Below, piece by piece: positions 47,175 through 58,952 of a stretch of DNA of 64,000 nt (its first letter is position 1; each line of letters starts with the position of its first letter). The translations under genes and the position numbers were made by a program. The DNA is from Favolaschia claudopus (Eukaryota; Basidiomycota; Agaricomycetes; Agaricales; Mycenaceae), in NCBI GenBank assembly GCA_037176885.1, contig JAWWNJ010000011.1, positions 248,001-312,000 on the forward strand, read 5' to 3'. The notes beneath the pieces were generated by a model. The model did not search any database. It had not been told where the DNA came from and saw only the letters and a list, made by a program, of their open reading frames with translations.

Positions 47175-48606
47175 TTACGCAGATGAACCCTTCTTCTGAA
47201 TGATCGCGTCAATTTCAGCCGGTATTGAAGCCAACATGTCTTGAGTGCTCTTCACAGGCTTCCATCCAATTGACCGCGGACGCGTCGCACGGCACCGCGA
47301 ATTAGAACCCAAAAACGCCGAGCCCTGTACGAAACAAACATCATTGAAGTTTTGATTTTCTCTTAATAACAATATTGGACAAACCCGGAAGTATTTATCG
47401 AGTTCTGCCTGACTGAAGGTGGTGGGCTCTGGATTGTCCGTTTTGCCAAGCGCAACGAGTGCTGAGCCGATGGTCTTGCAGATATCGTAGAAGGAAGCTT
47501 CATCATTCTCAGCGAAATAAAATCCTTCCCAGCCGTGCCCAGTGTTCGGGTCCGAGACAATTTTATCGTAAAGAGTTGCATATAGGTCCGCAACTAATAG
47601 AATGGAAAAAAAGTCGTTTATTATATGGGTATAATCTGTATGTAGCCCAATACTCACCTTCGTGAATTTCGACATTTGACCAGACATTTTTTCCCTGTCC
47701 GACCATTCCGGCCCTCCCGCGATCCAGCGACGAGGAAATGAGGAGAGGAATCTGCTGAGAGTGTGGGTTTTGAAGCCCGTTGTCGACGAAGGAGCCAGTA
47801 GCGAGCCCATAGATAGTCGATGGAAGGATTATGTACGTTTTGACATAGCCTGAAGTCAAAGTCGGATTGGATCAACCTTGAAGGCACTTGTTCCACACAC
47901 CTTCAGCGTCTGCAGCGGTGATAGCCAAGTCGACGTCTCGGTGCATTTGGGTAGGCGAAATGCTTTTGATTTGATCCACGTCCGAATCGTCATATATGGT
48001 GATATCAGAATGCATTCCTTTGGCGTTGTCGGAGATTTCGCCTGATGGAAATCCAATGAGTTGGATCTTCAAGTACGTTCGCAGAAAATATTTATACCAG
48101 TGCCAGACTGTAAGAGAGATAGAGCTATTGTCATGACAGTGTCCCAAGCGGTTCCACTCACTGTGTTCATGAAAATTGGGATACGCCCCGAAGTGGCCCC
48201 TCGCTTCTTCAAACCTGCCAGCGTAGCCTTTGCGGCTCCAAGGTCATCACAGTCTGCCTGGAGAGCGGTCAAAAATGCATGCCCCTCCGTAATCGTATAC
48301 GCGTACCGTGGCAATGACAACGTCTGCTTCGCTCGCAAGTTTTTCCATCAGTTCAGGATCTGAGTGTGAGCCAACCACGGCTTTGACGCCGAGTTCTTCG
48401 AATTTTTTGGCTTTCTTAGGATCCCGGACTAGGACTGTGAATTGAAAGCTATCGGCTTGAGGATGGGCTAGAAATCGGGCAAGGATCGAGCCTCCGATGT
48501 AGCCTGTAAAAGCGCGTCAGTGGGTCGGTGAATGGGCCGAAAGTAAGATGCAGAGCATACCCGTGGCTCCAGTGAGAAGAAAATCAGTTTTCGTAGTACC
48601 AGACAT
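47175..48606 (-). CDS. NmrA-like NAD(P)-binding Rossmann protein (tandem copy B)
   Basis: Tandem duplicate of the 45.2-46.6 kb gene with the same exon order. The ATG at 48606 gives MSGTTKTDFLLTGATG, continued after an intron by YIGGSILARFLAHPQADSFQ. Shared blocks are GMHSDITIYDDSDVDQIKSI, TYIILPSTIYGLATGSFVD, NPHSQQIPLLISSSLDRGRA, LYATLYDKIVSDPNTGHGWE, ALGKTDNPEPTTFSQAELDK and the end KKGSSA. Conserved blocks are close to copy A and the rest has drifted, so the duplication is not very recent. Function and substrate are unknown. Both copies look intact. Confidence 0.82.
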
Positions 48607-48815
48607 CGAGATGGTGGGCGGAAGTTGGGATAAATGAGTCCACGCGATGAAAATCTGATAAATAGGAGATCGACGCGTGACGTCACTGATCGAGAGTGAA
48701 AAATCACCGGTACATTATTGGTTCAGGAAGGCGACACATTTCATCGCGAAGCGCACGACAATTATATGGCCCCGGTGTCGAGGAAGCGAGGAAGCGGGAA
48801 GTTAGTCTATTGGGA

Positions 48816-50455
48816 TTATGCTACCCCGACATTCAAGTGGTCTCCCTTGCGCTCGACATAATCCAAGACAAGGACCTTATAACCATCACCATCGTCCAAG
48901 GGTACTCGTGCACAAACCCTTCCAGAGAAAGAACAAAAATCCACATTCCGCTCGTTCAGTTGTAGGCCGGGTGTCACGAGAATACCGCCCACAGACTCCC
49001 GGCCGACATCAGAGACACCGACGTGTAATGTGTTTCCGGCAACGACGAAGCTCTGTACCGTTTCCCTATCAAGCCATTCAAGATGCAGGGAGTGCGACAA
49101 GTGGTATAGGGCACAAGTGACAGTTTCGCCAACGGCGGCAATGCTGCAAACGGCCGTGTTCGTCGATTCGCTGGGGTTTTCAGCGAGTTGGATCACGAAG
49201 TGAGTAAAGAGCGTTTTTCCACACTCGTCGCTCAATATGTCGATGTAAAGCGGCTGATCTTCTGTGCCGAGCTCGCGGCCATGGAAAACGAGGGTGACTC
49301 CGCTGACACACTGGACGAGGGAGTCCGCCTCATCGCCGAACCGACACAGCGGGAATACGTGGAGAACGTCGAGACTTTGGATGAGAGGGGGTGACTCGGA
49401 CGAAGAGCGTGGAAAGTGAGGAGGAACCGCAGCGATGAATAGTTGCGGGCTAGCCGCATGCAAAATTAGAATGTTGTCATTGCACAAATAGACGGCCTGG
49501 CTCGAAGTTGTGAGCACATTGCTACAGGTCATAATAGATGACCTACATCTTCAAATTCGCCGGGAGTTCGTGCCCAACTGACCCATGTATCATCAATAAA
49601 GTTCCACAATACCGTGCTGACGGGGCCCGCGACAGCAATATGTCGACTTGTTGCGCCAATGACTCCGTATTCAGTTCCAGGCAGAACGAGAACAGGCGCT
49701 AAAAGCGTGAATTCCGGAGCGGAAGCCGCCGGTGAGATTTGGAAGATATGCACACAGAATTCGCAGCTACGGAGTCATGAGCAAGGGTTCAGACAATAGC
49801 AGGACGCAAGATCCTTTACCTCGTAGTGGAAGATACGATAATAAGCGCTCCTGGGTTCGTATGGGACGCCCTCGTACGTAACCCCACGATCGCTGTAGCA
49901 TCCGGGATCTCTATAAAGGCAAGTGCATCTTGTGATGGCGGATGAGCACAAAAGCCTAGATCCCAGAGCTTTAGCACTCTTTCGTTCGTTGTCAAAAGGA
50001 ATCGTCCTCCGGGTAAAAAGCGCATGTTCTCGAATTCCTCGTCGACATTGGAGGACTGGATCGTGTGGATATACAGTGGGCAAATTATCTGATCAAGAAC
50101 AGAGTTGCGTCGTATCCGAAGGGTGAACCGACGACCAGCCGTGGTTATATTCTCCAATTCATCGAGACTGAGGTCGGCGAGCGGAAACGATGCCGCATAG
50201 ATATCATGTTCAGAGCAGAGTTGCTGAAGCAATTTGATCCAGATACTTCGTTCCTGGGTGATATGAAATGATTTCCATGAGACCTGTTGAGCTACAGTGA
50301 GCAACTCGAATGGCATGGATCGCAAGGGACAGACTACTGACTTGACGAAGACGGAGAATGTCATGTGGCGAAAGAAATTCGAGGATATTGAATAGAATGT
50401 CCGTCGGCAATGCACTAAAGCACTTGTCTGTAGAATTTGAATCTCCAATGGCCAT
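48816..50455 (-). CDS. F-box protein with beta-propeller-like C-terminal part
   Basis: Likely substrate adaptor of an SCF ubiquitin ligase. Exon 1 from the ATG at 50455 encodes MAIGDSNSTDKCFSALPTDI and LFNILEFLSPHDILRLRQ, a clear F-box. Later exons have QERSIWIKLLQQLCSEHDIY, MRFLPGGRFLLTTNERVLKL, ALIIVSSTT, GATSRHIAVAGPVSTVLWNF and a long final exon with SLVQCVSGVTLVFHGREL and a LDYVERKGDHLNVGVA end. The spaced strand-rich segments resemble the degenerate WD-like propellers of basidiomycete F-box proteins. The substrate is unknown. Confidence 0.8.
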
Positions 50456-50846
50456 TGGCCCCCTGCAGCAGCCAGCTCAGTAACCCTGAAGTCGGAGTAA
50501 TATCACGAGTGACGATTCTACCTAGGCAATGGCAATAAAAGTATGTCGCGGGATCTGGATGATGTAGCAAAAAAGCAGGAAATCGGAGAATCTATCTTTT
50601 TGTGAAAGATGAAGCTCAGGTGCCCGTGGGTTGAAAGGGGTTGAAATAGTTGTTTGGTCACGGTGGTCTTGTGGGGTGAACGAGTGTGGGAAAAGCGGCC
50701 ATCGCGATGTGATCGCGGCCAGTCCCGAATCAAGAATTCATGTAAATTCTCGGGAATACGACGCAGACGGATGCCATACATAGCGAGTGATACATACATG
50801 AATGTGAGTGAGGATACTTGGTAAATACAAAATCAAAATCGACTTT
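50456..50846. other. Intergenic region
   Basis: 391 bp between two minus-strand genes: the promoter of the F-box gene and the 3' flank of the LVIVD-type gene. No gene is visible. Confidence 0.5.
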
Positions 50847-52756
50847 TCACTCTGTTTTATTGAGCTTCACAACAAACAGCCCTCTCTCAAGCGTATTAGT
50901 CAAGATATATCCGCTCTTGAAATACGGATACGTGGACCAGGCACCGCCAAACTGGGCCTCGCCGCCGATAGCGTCGTCTTCGGGGTGCACTGTCATCACA
51001 AGCAGGAATGAGTTCGTGTAGACACAAAGATGCCAGTCAGCAGTGCGCACCGTCGAAGAAGGCTGCCTCGAAAAACCCTGCGCCAGTGGGGTCGTCTGCG
51101 ATGGAAGACGCGTCGACGATACGAAGCCCGCTTCGGTAGTTACTTTCGTATACCAGACCGTCCTATGTCGAATGTTAAAACGGAGGCCGTTGAAGAGGGT
51201 GTCAAGCACGTACCTGGATGTAGAGGTTGTGGTCGATCGCAACGGCGGGAGACTTGTAATAGCCGGTGAGTACAGGACGCGAGAGATCCATGATATCCCA
51301 GATGTAGGTTGTGGTCTTCTGGTCCGTTGCCCATCCTGAATGCGATCAGTCGGCGCCATGAGCATCAAGGTGAGATGTCACACCTCGCGTGAAAACCTCG
51401 TCGTACTCATCATTCAAAAGAAGATATGACTGATTCTTTTCATCGAAAACCCAGCCTTGGTGCGAGTAGGAGACGCCGTGGTAGAACGTGGCGGAAATGA
51501 CAGTCGGGCTGAAGAAAGTGAGCTCGAGACACAGGAAAGCGAAGGCAATAAGAACCTGGATAGGTCACTGATATCGTAGATGGTGAATGTATCTTCATTG
51601 AAGGAATAGCATACATCAGTGCCATTGTACCTGCATCTCATTCAGCATGGTCTCGAAGATGACAGACTTTTTCGGGATTACTTCTCATCGGGACCGTAAT
51701 AGGTGAGACATTGAGCACTGAGTGAGAGAGCTGCGAGTCAATGCAAGATAGAACGATCATGGGAAGGCACAGACTCGTGAACATAACCATCTTCTGCCGC
51801 ACATCCAGCGGTCACCGGATTTTCAGGGTCGCTGACGTCTATGAAGATAAGACCAGCGGCGCATGCACTGAATGTAGACGCGATTCAGGAGTGCTTCGCC
51901 CGACTTCAGAATATAACCATTCACCTGAGACGTGGAACCGAGCCAACAGCAACGAGAAGATTCTTCTCCTCGTGGGCCACGACATTGTGCGACGAGCCCG
52001 CCGGAAGTCCGTCGTAAAGCGAAGTGAGATCGGTCTCGATACTGAATTCTTTTGGGTCTTCAAGCAAGGAAGTGTCAAGGAGCTGCAAGAGATACCGAAT
52101 GTGAGTAGCAATACCACACAGAATCATGCAAGGCAGAGCACCTTCGTCAAGTCAAAGACCTGTATTCCATGTCCGGGCGCCTCGCTGCCAATATAGGCAT
52201 AATGGCCAATAACCTTGATATCCCTCCAGATGCTCGTCTCAGTCTGCGTCGGCAAGCGACCGAGATACGCAATCTGGCCCGTCGGAAGCACCTCCACGAA
52301 CGCAGTCCCATCCATCTGACCGACAAGTCCAAACTCCCTCGTCACCCCGTCGCTCGAAGTGTGCGCCCAGCCCCAAATGTCATTGCCGACCTTCACCTTG
52401 CTCCCCAGATCGCCATGAGGCGTGAACGAGTACAGGTCGAGATTCCTGCATCCGTACGTGTTATTGGGTCCCGGCCCAGCGGCGTGCCCGTCGATGCAAG
52501 GAGTGTATTTGGTGACAGGCTCGATGCCCAGAGTCGGGTCGAATATCCCCGTAGCGTGCACGACATCAGCGCGGATTTCGTCGACGTAGGCGGTCATGGC
52601 CTCCATGATCATCATATGGACCTTCCCGGAGGTGTAGTCGTCGACATCGGCGAGGGGGACGTGGATGAAAGGATGCTCGTCGCCCCGGCGAACTTCCCAA
52701 GCACTTGCGGTAAGAGCAAAGAGAGGCAGCGCCAGAGACGCGCTGTTAAGCTTCAT
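50847..52756 (-). CDS. Secreted LVIVD-repeat / choice-of-anchor-B-type propeller protein
   Basis: Predicted secreted beta-propeller. The ATG at 52756 opens MKLNSASLALPLFALTASAW, a good signal peptide. The N-terminal exon carries YTPCIDGHAAGPGPNNTYGC and CRNLDLYSFTPHGDLGS. Repeats typical of the family follow: AYIGSEAPGHGIQVFDLTKV, HNVVAHEEKNLLVAVGS, CAAGLIFIDVSDPENPVTAG, VCYSFNEDTFTIYDISD, TYIWDISDLSRPVLTGYY and DGLVYESNYRSGLRIVDAS. The C-terminal exon ends RGLFVVKLNKTE. The gene has at least eight short exons. No enzyme function is known. A palindromic pair of GATA sites lies about 45 bp upstream of the start codon. Confidence 0.82.
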
Positions 52757-53146
52757 GGTTGCGGGAGCTGGCAGGGATTCAAGATTGAATGCAGTTACTT
52801 ATCAGGACTTGATAAGGACCGCTGCGCGGTCAAGCTGCGGCGGGCGCCCGTGATGGGGCATTCAATTTTACTTCGGTCCGCGTGGACCGCCGCTTTGCCG
52901 CGACGCGTGCACCCGACGGCGCAGATATTCATCAGGCTACGGTGATGAGGATCTTCATCCATTCAAGTTGTAGGACTCTAAGCAAAGGCGAGACGAGTTT
53001 CATGAAACGAAGCACGATATTCATATCGAACGAGGTACGATTCAGGTCAGGCGGCGTCTTCATATTGTACAAAGTTTCAAGAAAAAGCTTCAGCTCAAAC
53101 AGGTATGTACCTTGACACTGCAGTCACGGAGCAAGACCCGTCAGCC
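52757..53146. other. Intergenic region
   Basis: 390 bp with the promoter of the LVIVD-type gene (GATA palindrome) and the 3' flank of the aldo/keto reductase gene. No gene is supported. Confidence 0.5.
52798..52816. promoter_or_regulatory. Palindromic pair of GATA-factor sites
   Basis: CTTATCA and TGATAAG are perfect inverted copies 5 nt apart, 42-60 bp upstream of the secreted LVIVD-type gene start. Fungal GATA factors (AreA/Nit2 and siderophore-repressor types) bind HGATAR. Paired sites often bind well. Regulation is inferred. Confidence 0.5.
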
Positions 53147-54678
53147 TTACTTCGCGTGCGCGACTGGCCGCAGAAGCGGCGGATAGTCGAAGGCCGAGTA
53201 ATGGCCAAGCACAGGAGGGTACTTCCCATACTCTCCCTGGATTTCAATCCGCTCATCAGCAATACTGAATCGATTCGACGGGAAGACGACGCACAATGAA
53301 GTTCGCAGGGAACCCCTTGTCGAAAGGAAGGATCCCATCGATATAAGCCATCTGCTCGTCGGAGAGGGAGATATCGAGCGCCTCGATGTTGGCGAGGAGT
53401 TGCTCGACATGACGCCCGCCGATGACGGGGTAGACGTGCGGGGCCTTGTGCATCGTGTAGGCGATAGCGACTACAGCTAAGTATGAGGGCATGAATTCGA
53501 AGCGGAGAGAAGACGGACCTGCGGTGATGTGCTTTGCGCCGACTTGCTCCGCAACAACCTCAAGAGCGTCGCACATTTTCTTCTCGTCAGGGGTGCGTTC
53601 CCAGGGACCGAAGGTCGCGCGACCTTTCTCCCCGCTGACGCGGCGACGCTCCTCCTCGGCGTCGGTGCGGATCTTGCCACCCGCCACAACGCGGAAGACG
53701 GTGAGAGCGATGCCTTCGTGTCTGCACATGGGCAGGATCTCGCGCTCGATGTCGCGTTGCAGGACGGAGTAGGAGACCTGGAAGACTACGAATCTGCGAC
53801 CCACATCCACATGAGGTATTAGTCGCATGACGAAGGAATACACGCACGTAGTCTTTCCATTCGCCTTGGCGTAGTCGTTAGCCTTGACCACGAACCATGC
53901 CGGGCAATCCGAAATCCCCTTTCATCCTTGACATCGGTGCGGATTCGATACCGCAACGCAGCGACGACTTACCAGATACAGAACCTTCCCAGAAACAACG
54001 AGATTGTGCAGCCCATCCATAATCTCCTCGACGGAGGTGTGATAGTCCCAGAGGTGGACGTAGAATATATCGATGTAGTCCGTGCGGAGGTTTTTCAAGC
54101 TTCTCTCGATACTGAGCTTCATGGATTTGATGCTGTTCCCGAGGTACTGGTCGTGTCTTGTAATGGATGCATCCCCTAAAGACGCGGGACGGGTGTACTG
54201 TGCGCATGCAAAGAATCAATTCACAGCGAGACAAAGATGAAGCGACTAATGGAGTACATACCTTGGTTGCGATTACCAGCTGGTCGCGGCATCCGCGCTT
54301 TTCTGCCCATTCCCCAATAATTCGTTCTGAGTTTCCCTCCTGGCTGTAGGAGGTATGAGATTGACGACGCTTGAGAGCAAATGTATTTTTTTAAAAAAAA
54401 ACTCACTAAGCGTTAGCTGTATCGATATGGTTTCCTGTTCAGACTGGGGAATCAAAACCCGTTTGTTCTGAGCCTGAAGATCTATTTTGCTTACCTCCCG
54501 CTTCGAAGAACGCGTCAAGCAACTTGAACACAGCGTCATTGTCCATCGCCGTCATTCCCATGTTAACGTGCTTGTCCCCGAACGCCATGGCGCCCAACGC
54601 TAGAGGGGAAACATGTATCGAGGCGCGGGGAGAAAGCTGGCGATAGCGACCTAGTTTGGTGGGAGGCTGGGAAGACAT
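53147..54678 (-). CDS. Aldo/keto reductase (AKR9 / norsolorinic-acid-reductase-like)
   Basis: NADPH-dependent oxidoreductase of the aldo/keto reductase superfamily. The ATG at 54678 opens MSSQPPTKLGRYRQLSPRAS, then SPLALGAMAFGDKH. After introns come the Asp of the tetrad (exon reading NHIDTANA), SERIIGEWAEKRG, the Lys region LVIATKYTRPA, LKNLRTDYIDIFYVHLWDYH (the tetrad His), GKVLYLVVSDCPAWFVVKAN and FVVFQVSYSVLQRDIEREIL. The last intron is 53309-53237 or close to it and restores NFI-GEYGKYPPVLGHYS, with the end RPVAHAK at 53147. Length and motifs fit AKR9-type fungal reductases. No biosynthetic cluster surrounds it, so a secondary-metabolite role is not implied. Confidence 0.88.
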
Positions 54679-55655
54679 GTTGGGGAGCTGAGGATGGGTT
54701 TTCCTATTCGAAAGTTATATAGCCCCTCGGTGGGGGGTTGGGCCGGCATATTGGGCATTGGAAAACACCATTTGCGAGGTGTGGCAAGAGACAAGCGTCA
54801 AAAGTCGGACCCCGGTCACTTCATAAACATCGTCGCGGCTGATACCCGACTAGGACCTCTTCTTCCAGAGAAAAAACGAGTCTTCAGCGCAATATTACGC
54901 TCCAAAGCTGACCACTCAAACGGCGAAAACGAGAGCTGTCAGCGGTTTGCACGTAGGATGGGTGTTGAGAGTCCGATCAGACCCCCTGTCACCATCTATT
55001 TCTTGGACCGAACCGGCCCATGAGATTTCTAGATCTTGTTTTGGATGAATTCGAATTCATGTCGAGCGGAGGACACACCCGGGTGGAATAAAAGAGTCAA
55101 GACGGAGTAGCAGTTGAAACTAGACACCAGTGAAGATTCTCAATCTGTGCGACGATTCGACGAAAGCAGATAATATCGTTGCTGAGCATAGTCTTCAGCC
55201 GACATATGTAGCCACCTACCGGAAAATAGCAATCTTGGCAGAGAGAGGATGTACGGAGAAAGGAAGGGTTGCCATCACCTCAACAACCACTCAATGGCCC
55301 GATTTGGAACACTAACGCCCAACACCAAATTAGGCAAAAAAGAATAAACCCACTTTGATATTTCTCTATCGTTCGTTAATACATTCGGAAACATTATACA
55401 GGCGGTATATACGACAGACATCACTCTGTGTAATAATCGCAATTCTTAGAGCCCATTCATGATCATTTAATTACAGTCCGGAATTCCAACGAATCCAAAT
55501 TACGTCGATTACATATTACACAGACGGACCGCCGAGTCATTCATCCATTTTCGCTGTCTCTGCACTGCGCCAATATACGAGTCAGGTTCAGAGCAGCAAT
55601 TAGCGAACGACAAAAGATACGTGCCGTATAAATTGAAGACAGTATTATTGCCCGA
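54679..55655. other. Intergenic region
   Basis: About 980 bp between the aldo/keto reductase start and the end of the zinc-cluster gene. Apart from the TATA box nothing is recognised; the part near 55320-55500 is AT rich. Confidence 0.5.
54715..54721 (-). promoter_or_regulatory. TATA box of the aldo/keto reductase gene
   Basis: TATATAA on the minus strand about 40 bp upstream of the start codon at 54678. Supported by sequence and spacing only. Confidence 0.45.
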
Positions 55656-56312
55656 CTAACGTCGTGGCCAAGGATGCGATAGTCGAACCGAGTCATCCGT
55701 ATAAGACTCAGAGCTCCTAGAGCTATGCCCAGGGGTACTGCTCCGATACGACGCATACCCAGGGGCGTGTTGCTGAGTTTGAACATGTTGCTGACCACCC
55801 ATGAACGGCGAGTGATTGGGTGCGCCGCCAAATTGAAACGCACCCGGCGGCGGCTGAAGCGGAACTGGGGCACCAGTCCCGGGGTACATATATGTTTGTT
55901 GTGTGGGCTGCGCCGCTGGATAACCCGGCCAGTAATTGCCCGCACCAGCCTGCAACCTCGGACCCGGTCCCAAGGCAGAGTTGTGATTACTAGATGGATT
56001 GAAGTTTGAGGTTGGGCTGGGGGGGCCGTCTGGCCTGTTCCTTTCATCGGCAACCAGAACGTATTCGCACTGTAGCCCCTTCTCGACACATCGTTCACAA
56101 GGGTTTTGTTCCATGTCGTTCGTCATACACTAATGGTCGCGAATGAGTCGGGTGGACGGAAAATCAAAGAGAAAATCTTGCCTTGACCTTGCGCCTAAAA
56201 TTTGATAAAGTTGAATGGACGGTCATAATCGAATAAACTCGAATCACCTTCTGCACGCCAGACACGCCAGATAAACCCTTGTACGCTTGGGTGAGTGGAC
56301 TTGAGAAGACAT
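55656..56312 (-). CDS. Small Zn(II)2Cys6 zinc-cluster protein
   Basis: Probable fungal DNA-binding regulator of 183 residues. Exons 56312-56248, 56194-56182 (13 nt) and 56129-55656 total 552 nt. Only this splicing gives the complete six-cysteine cluster: LACLACRRRKVKC, then NPCERCVEKGLQCEYV. The second intron uses a GC donor (AAG|GCAAG) with a TAG acceptor. The rest is low-complexity Pro/Gln/Gly/Ser (GYPAAQPTQQTYMYPG, QQHVQTQQHAPGY) and ends SHPWPRR. There is no fungal-specific TF middle homology region, so it may act as a short DNA binder or partner. Basic residues before the first Cys (SPKRTRVY) fit nuclear import. Confidence 0.85.
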
Positions 56313-57774
56313 CTTGGTTATAGCGCCCATCCCTTCCAACACGGGCCAGGATTTATACTCTTTCGTGGCAACAAAGCTGTGGAACGATATTTTTCATCAT
56401 CTACGACAAGAACAAGAAAAGTCTCGACGATGCTTGATGATGGGTGAAATACATACCTCTACATCCTTGCAGCCACGTTTGGAGATTAATTCTCCCAGAG
56501 GGTCAGTTAAAACGCCGTTCATTCGGTGAGTCATGATGGAAGGCATCACTTTGAAATGACTTTAATTGGCGCGATCATCGAACTTCATCCCTCCGTTTGT
56601 CCGTCGTCGATGCAGATCTTGCTCGAACAGGTCGATCAGTGACGGACGTGCGGCAATTGCTGCACTATGGAAGGTGGGTACTACCTTGTAAGAGGAGCAC
56701 TGCATAATTTTTACAGCAGAACCTTACATGTGTCTGGACATGGAACGAAGCCTGCCGGCCATCCCTTGAAAGCTCCATGTACACCCGATGACACCGATAT
56801 CGAGTTGCACTCCCGATCAACCAACCGCAGGGCGTGCGACTGTGATGGGAGACACTTTGCATTGCTTCCATTGCGGTGGGCACCTGTTCCAGGTCAACAC
56901 CATTTCTTGCCAGCAAAGTAGCAGCGCCAATAGGAAAACCGAGATGTAGATATCACGTCTGTAGCCATGGAGGGGTGATAATTGTATTCGTTATGACTTG
57001 AAATGCACACCGATCTGTAGTCCAAAGTTTTAACAGGCACAGCGAGGCGGCGAGTTGTTGTTCTGTTCTACTGGGTGCAATAAAGATTCTGACCAAGCTT
57101 CGATAATTGATCATGTACGAGTCGCACCGCAGTGTTGGTGTTGTCAGCCTGAAATTGGTATATTTCTGTTACGCCACTCTTGATCCTGCGGCCTGAGACA
57201 TGAGCATCAGCCATACAATACCCTTGTTCAACAGATTTAGGAAGATCACACAACTATGCTGAAGCCTGAAACAGTCGTAAATTTCACCGCGCAGCAAAAC
57301 TAAATATGCAGTGAGTACATACCATATGAGTCTATCGTCGAGCAACGACGAGTAATCCACCTCAGTCCCGATCATCGGGGAAGGGGAGAGGGAAATTAGC
57401 ACTTGACAGAAAGACGGTCTAAGTGAACCTAAATTTACCGATTTGTGAGCAGCGAACGCCACGGCTAGTGATGCACAATCAACAAAGTAAAGGTATCCAT
57501 CGGGAGTCGGAAGCAGTGACAGCTTTCCGAGGACCCGAGAAGCCCTGTTTCGACGCAGAAGCTGGAGAAGATTGAGAAGATTTCGTGAGAGAATACTGGG
57601 CGCGAGCTGTGAAACCGTTCAAGTGGCTTCCACCGGCACAGAAATCCATGAATCTTGATAGTATCGTGAACGTCACTTCCACAGAAGCTCAGGCACCGGC
57701 GGATTACAGTGCTATGCCAACAAGCACGTTCAAAATTAGTGTCAGTGGGGTATCAGTACATATAGCACAAAAAA
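56313..57774. other. Intergenic or unresolved region
   Basis: About 1.46 kb with several short frames on both strands (for example minus 57169-57462, containing LISLSPSPMIGTEVDYSSLL). Some have plausible splice signals, but none forms a recognised protein. It could hold a small or decayed gene; I cannot show it. Confidence 0.4.
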
Positions 57775-58952
57775 TCATACAGCACAAATTTCAAACCGCA
57801 GCAAACGTCGACGCTCCACCCCCGCCATTCGAGCCCTCGCAAATGCCGCGAAATCGCTGAATCTTGTATTATCCACTCCGTCGGCGACTTGGATTACGAC
57901 GCACTCCAGGCTGGAATAATAATCCAGACTCCCAGTGCAGAGGACGGTATCCACCTCCTCCCACGGAAGCTGGAAGACGGGAGCCAAAAGCGAGACCCTC
58001 AGCGTCAACCTCGTCAACACAGGCGAGGAGATTGAACGGAGGAGTGAGATCAGGCCTAGTTGCATGTTTACTGGGTCGGCAGTGCTGAAACGAAGCGTTA
58101 TGGTCAAGCTCAGGAGCGCAGTGCAAGATTTGATGCAAATCCCGATCACTAGAAGCAAATTGTGAGAATCCAAGTCTGCTTTGATTACTTGTATAATGAC
58201 TGACCAGGCGTCTGGTCCTGCGGTAGCTCGACGATATCCAAATGCTGCAGAGCCGTAATTTTCTGAAGCAAGACATTGAATGGAGATGCATCACAATCGG
58301 CATTCCCATCGAGAGTGAGGGACAAGCGATCAACGGTGAGATTGTGCGCAGCAAGCTGAAGGGCGACAGCCTGCGTTGAGGCGTCGTTTTTAGACCAGGA
58401 AACGACCGACAGATGTTTCAAATGGGCGTCTGCCGCGCGAATGGAAGCAGGATGGGGCTCGGAAGGAATCATCCAACCAGAGAATTTGAGATGATCCAAA
58501 GCGGGGAACAGGGAGATGACGTCCCATAAATCCGCTGGACTTGATAGAACACAGAATTTGATACACAGACGTGTGACAGTTGGCCATGGACAAGCTGATG
58601 TTTCTAGACGTCCGAAGAGACACCCGCAGATCGTAATAGCGCGCAAGTTTGGGAGAAATGTATGGAGGACGGGAGAATTGAATATGTCGAGTGATTGTAT
58701 GAACAAGGTGGTTGTATACTGCCCGAGGCGACCGTTCCTCTGCACGAGAGACAGAAAACGAGTGGCCATAGAGTTGTCGTTCACTTCCACCCTTTTGAAA
58801 AGAATAGACCGAACATGTTCCGACCACGCAGCGCAGATGAGACCGAGCCGTTTCAGTTCCCTTCGGTCAATCTGCCCATGAATACTTCGGACATGATCTA
58901 GAATGAGAAACTGAATTTCCAGTGGCAAGGTTGTGTGTGATCTGGAGAACAT
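57775..58952 (-). CDS. F-box / leucine-rich-repeat-like protein
   Basis: Two-exon gene. The ATG at 58952 opens MFSRSHTTLPLEIQFLILDH, an F-box-like start (LP-LEI-FLI), and continues LKRLGLICAAWSEHVRSIL. Irregular leucine-rich strands follow: LHTFLPNLRAITICGCLFG, TVTRLCIKFCVLSSPADLW, LKHLSVVSWSKND and ITALQHLDIVELPQDQTP. A GT-AG intron of 54 nt joins this to exon 2 (from about 58143): VIGICIKSCTALLSLTITLR, SSPVLTRLTLRVSLLAPVFQ and an end RRRLLRFEICAV. This is the usual form of basidiomycete F-box proteins, which pair a degenerate F-box with LRR-like strands. The target is unknown. Confidence 0.78.

Noticed and set aside
53147..56312. Aldo/keto reductase plus zinc-cluster regulator as a secondary-metabolite cluster
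   Set aside because: No backbone enzyme (PKS, NRPS, terpene synthase), P450 or dedicated transporter lies nearby; adjacency alone is not enough.
57585..57860. 91-residue plus-strand open frame
   Set aside because: It overlaps the 3' exon of the F-box/LRR-like gene antisense and shows no domain.
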